From assembly GCA_028704195.1 (NCBI GenBank), contig JAQVLL010000173.1:1-5113 (forward strand): a stretch of 5,113 nucleotides of DNA, given 5' to 3'. Below are positions 1-5,113 of this stretch, piece by piece. Positions within the stretch are counted from its first letter, which is position 1; every line of letters begins with the position of its first letter. Below the pieces are notes generated by a model. The model did no database searches. It was not told the origin of the DNA and saw only the letters and a program-made list of their open reading frames with translations. A program made the position numbers and the translations under genes. Source of the stretch: Smithellaceae bacterium. Its GTDB lineage: Bacteria; Desulfobacterota; Syntrophia; Syntrophales; Smithellaceae.

Positions 1-848
1 CGGGGTCCATGAACGGCCGGACTCCCTGAACAGCTTCTCACCAAGAGCCAGCCTGCGCTTTTTTTCCCGCGGATCATCATCTTGAGCAAAACCTGGTGGC
101 ACAGAGAAACCACTTTACGGGGATAGCCCCGCGTGGCCAAATAAACGGCGGCCATTCCGCCCATGGTGAAAAGCGGAGGGCGATCGGGTTCAATGCTCGC
201 AAGGGAAATCCGATGCTCAATCATTGCTTTCGTCTGCATAAACGAAAGCGGCTTCAAGTGGTACAGATAGTTGACGCGATCCAGAAGATTCGCCCGCGCA
301 GCAAGGTTTTTACGCAATTCCGGCTGGGCAAAAATAACAATCTGCAGGAGCTTGAAGCTGTTTGTTTCGTAATTTAAAAATTCCCGGAGGATTTCCAGGC
401 ATTCATCCGGAATTTTTTGCCCTTCGTCAATGACCAGGACAATGTTTTTCTGTTCCTGAACTCCCTGTTCGAAAAGAAAGTTTTTAATTTTCTCCTTGAT
501 CTGCCACTCGCTGTCGTCTTCCAGAATGTCTGCAATACCCAGAATCAACGCGACCGTCCGGACAAAATCCAAACGGCCGGCCACCGCCGGGTCCAGCAAC
601 AGAAAAGTTTCAACAACAGGCGCATCGCCTGCGACAGGCAGGGCTAAATTCTGGATGAGCTTACGGCACAGGGTTGTTTTTCCCGTGCCGACAGCGCCGA
701 TCACAATATTCAGTCCGCGCCTTAAACGAACGGCCAGCTCCAGCCTTTGCAGACAGATGTTATGCTGAGGCGCGGCAAAAAGAAACTCCGGTTCAGGAGA
801 GTTGGAAAAAGGCTCTTTCTTGAATTCAAGCAGATTAAAATATTCCAT
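1..848 (-). CDS. ExeA/MshM-type AAA ATPase, 3' end cut by window edge
   Basis: Open frame of 282 codons plus two bases, running off the left edge with no stop. The start is ATG at 848-846, fixed by an in-frame TGA at 854-852 just upstream and by the family-typical opening MEYFNLLEFKKEPFSNSPEP, which resembles the 'FGLxxxPFxxxPDPxFLF' start of ExeA proteins. Visible motifs: Walker A GAVGTGKTT (residues 51-59), Walker B NIVLVIDEGQ (135-144), a sensor-1-like strand ending in FAQPEL (173-178), a conserved arginine region LLDRV (188-192), and a sensor-2-like GYPRKV (241-246). ExeA-family ATPases are cytoplasmic or membrane-associated and help secretins assemble; MshM is the version in MSHA pilus loci. 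Its place 16 bases after the secretin gene fits that role. No peptidoglycan-binding domain is seen in the visible part, which covers the usual AAA core. The C-terminus and any added domain lie outside the window. The family call is firm; the exact subfamily is inferred from context. Confidence 0.9.
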   Translation of the reverse strand, partial: MEYFNLLEFKKEPFSNSPEPEFLFAAPQHNICLQRLELAVRLRRGLNIVIGAVGTGKTTLCRKLIQNLALPVAGDAPVVETFLLLDPAVAGRLDFVRTVALILGIADILEDDSEWQIKEKIKNFLFEQGVQEQKNIVLVIDEGQKIPDECLEILREFLNYETNSFKLLQIVIFAQPELRKNLAARANLLDRVNYLYHLKPLSFMQTKAMIEHRISLASIEPDRPPLFTMGGMAAVYLATRGYPRKVVSLCHQVLLKMMIRGKKSAGWLLVRSCSGSPAVHGP

Positions 849-864
849 CGTTCAGACATCGCCT

Positions 865-2487
865 TTAGTTTCTTTCCATTTTTCCGGTTTGATCGTCATC
901 ATGAATGGACGCAGGCCGTTTGGCATCAGCACTAGCCACCTGCAGAATATGCGGCGTAATGAAAATCAGGACTTCTTCCATCTGCTCGCCTTTGCTGTCC
1001 ACTTTAAAAAGGTAACCCAGCATGGGAATGTTTTTCAGCACTGGCCATCCGGTATCTCCGGTTGTATGCCGCTGCTTGGTCAGTCCGGAAATGACGATGG
1101 TTTCGCCATCCTGAACAATCAGAACCGTCTCCGTTTTCTTTTTGATGATATAGGGGTCTCCCAGGCTGGACTTCCTGGTCATGTCCACTTCGTCTTTCTT
1201 CACGGAAATGGTCATTTTTAAGTTTTTGCCATCAATGACATGCGGCGTGATTTCCAGGCGCATAACAACATCTTCAAATTTCGTCGTCGTGGTGGGGGTG
1301 CTTCCGGTGCTGGCTTGCTCAATCGTCGTGTAGGGAACCCGTTCGCCGTTTTCCGTAAAGGCCTTCTGATTGTCAAGCGTTGTAATGGATGGGCTGGACA
1401 GGATGTTGAGCTTGTTGTCCTGCTGCAGCGCCTGAAGCTGAACTTCCAGAAGATTGCCGCCGATTTTACCGATAATAAGTCCCAATGAACCGGCACCCAC
1501 CGCGCTGGCAATGCCCTGAATCGGGAAGTTTGATGCGAATCCCTGCCCGCTGATGCCTTTATCCTGTATTGCTGTATACAAGCCGGACATGGGATCTCCT
1601 GTCCCCACGGTTCCGCCGGGTGTGATGTAATGATCTGTACCGTTGATGTTGCCCTTGTACATTCCGCCCCACATAACGCCCAGATCACGGGCGACCGTTT
1701 TGGTCGTTTCCACAATGTTGGCCTTGATCAGAATTTGAGGCGTCGGCTTGTCCAGTTTTTCAATGATCGGAATCATTTTTGCCAGGTCCTGGGCGTTAGC
1801 CGATATGACCAGGGCGTTGCTGTGTTCATCCAGCGTGACGGATCCGCTTGTCTTTCCGTCTTTATCCTTGGTCAGGAATCCCTGTATGGTCTTTTCCAGC
1901 TTCTTCGCGTCGGCATAATCAATTTTGATGACAACCGGATTCATTAAAGGCTCAACCCACTGAATGTCGCGCAGCTGTACCTTCCGCTTTAATTCCTTTT
2001 CGATGCCATCAATGGTCATGACACGGATGACATTACCCTCCCAGACATAGGACAAACCATGAGTCTGCAACAGCCCGATGAAGGCCTGATTCCAGGGAAC
2101 GCCGCGGAAATCAACACTGACTTCGTCTTTCAGATCATTTCTCACGATCAGATTATAATTGACAGACTTGGCCATGGCCCGCAGGACTGCCTTGAGGTCC
2201 GCCTGACGCATGGTAAGGTTGATGGGCTTGGTCGGCAGCCTTCCGTAGGTTTCTCCCATCGCCGCGTCTGACCTGGTTTTTTTGCCGGCTTTTGCATCGA
2301 TACTAATCTTTTTGGGCGTGGCCTCGGGAGAATGCCCCTGGGAATTTTCCGCAAGGGTGTTCCATTTTTCAAAAAAAGTGTCATTTTTAGTGATCTGGCG
2401 TTCTCCCGCACAGCCGATGACAAACATCAGCACAAATAAACCGATCAGCGCGCTGCCTATTCTCTTCTGGTTTACACTTATTCTCAA
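865..2487 (-). CDS. mshL: Secretin lipoprotein, MSHA-type (MshL-like)
   Basis: 540 residues, complete. Forms the multimeric outer-membrane pore through which a pilus (or secreted substrate) passes. Residues 1-26 are a lipoprotein signal peptide with basic start, hydrophobic core and lipobox VIGC; Cys26 is the expected lipidation site, and Ala27 (not Asp) fits outer-membrane sorting. A polar linker (about 27-87) leads to an STN/N0-like domain (about 88-158), an N1-type secretin_N domain (about 184-250) and the secretin core (about 251-515). The core shows the LQALQQDNKLNILSSPSITT block (351-370), the signature WPVLKNIPMLGYLF (481-494) and the closing strand LIFITPHIL (507-515). No AMIN domains precede N0, unlike typical PilQ, and length and layout agree with MshL. 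A short charged tail (516-540) follows. The start codon is TTG, chosen because it gives a full signal peptide and follows a strong ribosome-binding site. The ATPase gene follows 16 bases later. Secretin identity is near certain; the MshL subtype rests on domain layout and gene order. Confidence 0.93.
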   Translation of the reverse strand: MRISVNQKRIGSALIGLFVLMFVIGCAGERQITKNDTFFEKWNTLAENSQGHSPEATPKKISIDAKAGKKTRSDAAMGETYGRLPTKPINLTMRQADLKAVLRAMAKSVNYNLIVRNDLKDEVSVDFRGVPWNQAFIGLLQTHGLSYVWEGNVIRVMTIDGIEKELKRKVQLRDIQWVEPLMNPVVIKIDYADAKKLEKTIQGFLTKDKDGKTSGSVTLDEHSNALVISANAQDLAKMIPIIEKLDKPTPQILIKANIVETTKTVARDLGVMWGGMYKGNINGTDHYITPGGTVGTGDPMSGLYTAIQDKGISGQGFASNFPIQGIASAVGAGSLGLIIGKIGGNLLEVQLQALQQDNKLNILSSPSITTLDNQKAFTENGERVPYTTIEQASTGSTPTTTTKFEDVVMRLEITPHVIDGKNLKMTISVKKDEVDMTRKSSLGDPYIIKKKTETVLIVQDGETIVISGLTKQRHTTGDTGWPVLKNIPMLGYLFKVDSKGEQMEEVLIFITPHILQVASADAKRPASIHDDDQTGKMERN

Positions 2488-2495
2488 GACAATAA

Positions 2496-2502
2496 CCTCC
2501 CT
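2496..2502 (-). promoter_or_regulatory. Ribosome-binding site deciding the TTG start of the secretin
   Basis: The minus strand reads AGGGAGG, then eight bases, then TTG at 2487-2485. This is a near-ideal Shine-Dalgarno sequence and spacing. No ATG lies at a position that would keep the full signal peptide, so the TTG is taken as the real start. The site lies in the 25-base gap after the PilP-like gene. Confidence 0.8.
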
Positions 2503-2512
2503 GTCTTAATGA

Positions 2513-3001
2513 TTATTCCTGCATGGGAACGGACAACTGGCTGCCTGTCCTGCGGTTAACAATCAAAACGCTTTCCGGCAGGACGCTCTTCAACTCGTAA
2601 CCCTCGATTTCAAGGGCTTCCCCCGGTTGATATTCCACTCCGTTGACGATCGCTATTTTTTCCCGTCCTGTATCCACATAACCGGAGTAAATGAATTTTA
2701 CCCCGGCAACACCGCCTTCTTTGTCTCCGGCAAATACACGGTACGATTCCCTCTCCCAAAACGGGTTTTTGCCCCAGTCCGTTTCCGCCCTTTTGGCGAG
2801 ATAGGCATCGACTCCACCCGCCCTGTATTTCATTAAATCAGTGCTTAACGTGTTGACAACCGTCTCGATCTCAGCGGGTTTGGCCACGGTTTTGGCTTTT
2901 TTTGCCGCCGGCCCGGCAATTAGCAACTCGTATATCGCATATAAAACAAACAAAGCTGCGATGGCCAGAATAATGATTTCTCTTTTTTCCAGTTTTTTCA
3001 T
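2513..3001 (-). CDS. Small PilP/GspC-like (MshK-position) inner-membrane protein
   Basis: 162 residues from the ATG at 3001-2999. The same frame is open up to a TTG at 3034 inside the PilO-like gene, but that TTG has an AGGG only one base away, while the ATG gives a normal short basic start before a membrane segment. Residues about 8-28 form a single transmembrane helix (IIILAIAALFVLYAIYELLI), so the protein should be anchored in the inner membrane with a periplasmic body. There is no lipobox, unlike classical PilP lipoproteins. After an Ala/Lys-rich linker (about 30-45) and a helix, the motif NPFW (79-82) leads to a compact beta-rich domain (about 100-157) with IYSGYVDTG, NGVEYQPGEAL and LIVNRRTG, the pattern of the PilP/GspC homology-region fold that touches the secretin N0 domain. 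It sits between PilO-like and secretin genes, exactly where PilP or MshK is expected. It likely bridges inner-membrane platform and secretin. Fold assignment is by pattern and context; overall similarity to named families looks weak. Confidence 0.72.
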   Translation of the reverse strand: MKKLEKREIIILAIAALFVLYAIYELLIAGPAAKKAKTVAKPAEIETVVNTLSTDLMKYRAGGVDAYLAKRAETDWGKNPFWERESYRVFAGDKEGGVAGVKFIYSGYVDTGREKIAIVNGVEYQPGEALEIEGYELKSVLPESVLIVNRRTGSQLSVPMQE

Positions 3002-3017
3002 TTTTTCCCGCACCCTG

Positions 3018-3557
3018 TTAATTGGCCAGGGCAATCCCTATTTTCAAACTGAACTCCATGGAATCGCTGTCCTGCTTCATGTTCATTTCTTCAATCTGCT
3101 CAATGTAAGGCATCTCGCCCAATCCGACCAGAAGTTTTCGGAAATTGGCAAACTCTCCCTTAACGGTGGCGTTGTAGATAAGGTACTTCGATCCAACGCC
3201 CATGGAACCGGTATCCGGCATCAGGGACATGATCATCAGATTGGCCTTCTGGGCTTCCTCACGGAATGATTTCTGAAACTTTTCCGTCTCCTGACGGGAC
3301 AGTGTTGTTCGGGCTGGATTGGCCAGAATAAACTCTGATTTCTTCCCGGTGTCACTTTGCGCCATCTGGTAAACCTGCCCCAATCCCTTTTGCTCTTCAA
3401 TCTGGTCCTGAAGTTTTTTTATGTCCTTGGCACGACCGGCATTGACCCGGTTCAAAGGGAAGATGATCAAAAGTACGATGATGACGAGGATCCCTCCGCA
3501 GATTAAAATATAACCAAGGCTGTTTGATGGAATGGTCTGTTTGATTTTGTTAATCAT
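3018..3557 (-). CDS. pilO: PilO-like (MshJ-position) pilus assembly protein
   Basis: 179 residues, ATG start. A short cytoplasmic stretch is followed by one transmembrane helix (about 14-34), a heptad-like coiled coil rich in Lys, Gln and Glu (about 40-60), and a periplasmic alpha/beta domain. The segment with FQKSFREEAQKANL (94-107), then YLIYNATVKGEFANFRKLL (125-143) and a final strand MEFSLKIGIAL (167-177), has the ferredoxin-like layout of PilO, where the strand-plus-'F..F.kfl..Le..p' pattern is typical. In type IV pili, PilO forms a heterodimer with PilN in the periplasm and aligns the platform with the secretin; MshJ and GspM play the same part in related systems. The start lies two bases after the stop of the PilM-PilN gene, so translation is probably coupled, which suits partners made in equal amounts. 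The next gene starts 16 bases after this stop. Family confidence is good from topology, size and position. Confidence 0.87.
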   Translation of the reverse strand: MINKIKQTIPSNSLGYILICGGILVIIVLLIIFPLNRVNAGRAKDIKKLQDQIEEQKGLGQVYQMAQSDTGKKSEFILANPARTTLSRQETEKFQKSFREEAQKANLMIMSLMPDTGSMGVGSKYLIYNATVKGEFANFRKLLVGLGEMPYIEQIEEMNMKQDSDSMEFSLKIGIALAN

Positions 3558-3559
3558 CC

Positions 3560-5113
3560 TTAACCTATTTTCGCGTTAATTTTGAACTGAAGAATTTCCT
3601 TCTTCCGGAGATTCACAATACTGCTTTTTTCCACTTTTACGCCCTGAAGCACAGCGGATCGTTCCAGGTTCATGACATACTGCGCCAGAAGCGCGTCAAG
3701 CGCGTTCCGTTCTCCCAGCACAACCCCTTCTATGCTGACACCGTCGCCGGTTTCCTTTAGCGCGGTTTCTTTTACCTGCTCGACATTTTGCTTCTGCGGC
3801 AGAACCTTTCCGGAAGGATTATTTATCCGGACATTTATCAACCGTATATCTTCCGGCGTCAGGGAAGACAGTTCGCTGATAAGCGCCATCCCTTTATATT
3901 TTTTGGAATACTGCTGAGTGATCTGATGTCGGGTCTTCGCTTCTTCAACGAGGGCGCTCACCTTTTCCCTGGACAACAACGGTTTGAATACAGACATTTC
4001 CTGCTCCAGCTTTGCCCGTTTGGTGCCGAGCTGCCCCATTTCAACCACCTGAAAAACGATGAAGACAAGGCATAAGACCAGGGCGGCCGCAAACGCCGCC
4101 AAGATTCCGCGATTGATCATCCTGTCTCTTACTTCCCTGTTTTTATCGAGGTAGGTAAAGATGGCATTGGGGGTGTATTTTATATCGGACAGGGATAATC
4201 CTATCACCGGGACCAGCGAAGCCTTGTCGGCCGGAGACAGGGAAGCACCGGCTGTGGCGGCGTGTTTTCCCTCAAAAGGATCAAACAACTCCGTCGGTGT
4301 TGCCAGCTGCTCACTGACGTAACTCAGAAGCATATGATGAAATCCGCTCAGGACGGATGAGACGTAGATTTTCTCCGCTTTTTCATAACCAACCGACGTC
4401 GCGTAATATTCCAGCGTCCTTTCAATCTGGCGTATCAGCCTCTCCAACGCCGGCATGATCATGTCCAGAATCTTACTCTGGCTCCAGTGGGTACCGTCTT
4501 CATCCTTTATCGATTCACCGGGATGGTCGGAAAGCTCCTGCAGGATGTTTTTTACGTGATCCTTGTCCATCTTCTTTCCCGGCATGGCTTCTGCGACGGA
4601 TTCTTCGATTGCCTCCATCATGCTGGTAATGCCGGTTTTGACGCCCCTGGTCATCACCAGGTTATTTTTACTGTAGATGTCAATCCTTGAAAAATCGTTC
4701 CCGATAAAGAGGCTGGCGAACGTGCCTTCTCCTACCGCTAGCCATTTCGTCCTGAAAATGTTCTGGATGGCGAAGGGGGCAATGGTGATACCTGCGAGAT
4801 CGACACCAATTGATGAGAAAAGTCCCCTGACCTTCTCCAAGACTGTCCGCGGGGCGATGTAAACCATCACGGAATATTTGGGAATGCCCTGATCAGTGAT
4901 TTCGCCCTGCATCTCGTAGTCAAAGACAACGTCTTTTTCGTCGATGGGATTTTCTTTTTTGGCCGTGAAGAAAATGACGTTTTCCAGCTGTTTTTTCGGA
5001 ACGCGCGGTATCTTCAGGTGATTGACATTGACATCCGTTGAGTCCATCATTGCCCCGACATCACAGGAGGAAAGAGAACAGGCGAAGGAAACGAGGGATG
5101 ATCTCAACAAAGT
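3560..5113 (-). CDS. pilM: PilM-PilN fusion (MshI/GspL-like architecture), 5' end cut by window edge
   Basis: 517 visible codons, open to the right edge; stop TAA at 3562-3560. The TTG at 5110 is very unlikely to be the start, because the opening part of the actin-like fold, with its first nucleotide-binding motif, is missing and must lie upstream. Numbering from that TTG codon, residues about 25-320 are PilM-like: a strand ending in LKIPRVPKKQLENVI, the FDYEMQGE region, the core LFIGNDFSRIDIYSKNNL with TRGVKTG, a helix IERTLEYYATSVG, the strand KIYVSSVLSGF and the ELFDPF loop. A single transmembrane helix follows (about 334-354), then a coiled coil (about 358-400) and a PilN-like periplasmic domain with LISELSSLTPEDIRL (410-424), GVSIEGVVLGERNALDALL and a final strand EILQFKINAKI. 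PilM is normally a separate cytoplasmic protein that binds the N-terminal INLLP peptide of PilN; here the two are joined, and PNAIFTYLDK (314-323) stands at the junction. GspL of type II secretion and MshI of MSHA pili have comparable layouts. PilO follows two bases later. Confidence 0.88.
   Translation of the reverse strand, partial: TLLRSSLVSFACSLSSCDVGAMMDSTDVNVNHLKIPRVPKKQLENVIFFTAKKENPIDEKDVVFDYEMQGEITDQGIPKYSVMVYIAPRTVLEKVRGLFSSIGVDLAGITIAPFAIQNIFRTKWLAVGEGTFASLFIGNDFSRIDIYSKNNLVMTRGVKTGITSMMEAIEESVAEAMPGKKMDKDHVKNILQELSDHPGESIKDEDGTHWSQSKILDMIMPALERLIRQIERTLEYYATSVGYEKAEKIYVSSVLSGFHHMLLSYVSEQLATPTELFDPFEGKHAATAGASLSPADKASLVPVIGLSLSDIKYTPNAIFTYLDKNREVRDRMINRGILAAFAAALVLCLVFIVFQVVEMGQLGTKRAKLEQEMSVFKPLLSREKVSALVEEAKTRHQITQQYSKKYKGMALISELSSLTPEDIRLINVRINNPSGKVLPQKQNVEQVKETALKETGDGVSIEGVVLGERNALDALLAQYVMNLERSAVLQGVKVEKSSIVNLRKKEILQFKINAKIG
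3564..3568 (-). promoter_or_regulatory. Ribosome-binding site of the PilO-like gene inside the upstream gene's end
   Basis: The minus strand reads ATAGG, then six bases that include the TAA stop of the fusion gene, then the ATG at 3557-3555. The site overlaps the last codons of the upstream gene, which implies translational coupling. The match to the consensus is moderate. Confidence 0.5.

Larger units (their letters stand above)
1..5113 (-). other. Pilus/secretion envelope-complex operon (MSHA-like gene order)
   Basis: Five genes in the same direction, separated by 2, 16, 25 and 16 bases, with no room for a terminator or a normal promoter between them. They are therefore probably one transcript whose promoter lies beyond the right edge. 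The product set (inner-membrane alignment proteins, secretin, ExeA-type ATPase) makes up one envelope-spanning subcomplex. Assembly motor, platform protein and pilins are expected further along but cannot be seen here. Confidence 0.85.

Noticed and set aside
722..859. A short frame starting at an ATG at 859-857 with an AAAGGCG upstream, about 45 codons on the minus strand
   Set aside because: It overlaps the ATPase gene out of frame and encodes no recognisable peptide. The upstream AAAGGCG more likely serves the ATPase start at 848, though the spacing of about 12 bases is long.
802..1221. A 139-residue plus-strand open frame over the secretin 3' end and the ATPase 5' end
   Set aside because: It spans two well-supported genes on the opposite strand, has no convincing start signal and resembles no known family.
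1218..1715. A 165-residue open frame on the same strand inside the secretin gene
   Set aside because: It lies in another frame of a gene with clear secretin motifs, has Arg/Pro/Ser-rich composition and no recognisable domain, so it is an out-of-frame shadow.
3002..3034. Longer PilP-like protein starting at TTG 3034 and overlapping the PilO-like gene
   Set aside because: The TTG lacks a properly spaced ribosome-binding site, and the ATG at 3001 gives a normal N-terminus for a membrane-anchored protein.
5108..5110. TTG at 5110 as the start of the PilM-PilN gene
   Set aside because: The reading frame stays open to the window edge and the first part of the PilM fold is missing, so the true start must lie upstream.
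1..5113. A new defence, mobile or RNA-based system
   Set aside because: Every stretch is accounted for by pilus/secretion assembly genes, the gaps are at most about 25 bases, and no repeats, recombinase, toxin or structured RNA pattern was seen.

Overview
The window is filled by one block of five genes, all on the minus strand, so transcription runs from position 5113 down to 1. The gaps between genes are only 2 to about 25 bases, and the cluster runs off both edges. Read 5' to 3' on the minus strand it encodes: (1) a PilM-PilN fusion, 5' end missing (5113-3560); (2) a PilO-like inner-membrane protein (3557-3018); (3) a small PilP/GspC-like inner-membrane protein (3001-2513); (4) an outer-membrane secretin lipoprotein of MshL type (2487-865); and (5) an ExeA/MshM-type AAA ATPase, 3' end missing (848-1).

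Together these make the trans-envelope part of a type IV pilus, MSHA-type pilus or type II secretion-like machine. The actin-like PilM domain sits in the cytoplasm and is joined through one membrane helix to a PilN-like periplasmic domain. PilO pairs with that domain. The PilP-like protein probably links the inner-membrane platform to the periplasmic domains of the secretin. The secretin forms the outer-membrane pore, and the ExeA-like ATPase may help place or assemble it. The order (PilM/N, PilO, PilP-like, MshL, MshM) matches the mshI-J-K-L-M order of MSHA pilus loci better than the classical pilMNOPQ order, which has no ExeA-type ATPase after the secretin. No motor ATPase, platform protein (PilC/MshG) or pilin lies in the window; they may be outside it.

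The organism is a diderm bacterium, because it has a secretin with a lipoprotein signal. Overall protein character suggests a deltaproteobacterial (Desulfobacterota-like) source, but that is an impression from sequence style and not a measured assignment. I see no RNA gene, mobile element, CRISPR array, long repeat, promoter or rho-independent terminator; the gaps are too short to hold much beyond ribosome-binding sites. Nothing here is convincingly a new system. The most notable points are the PilM-PilN fusion, which gives a GspL-like architecture, the reduced PilP-like protein, and the TTG start of the secretin.
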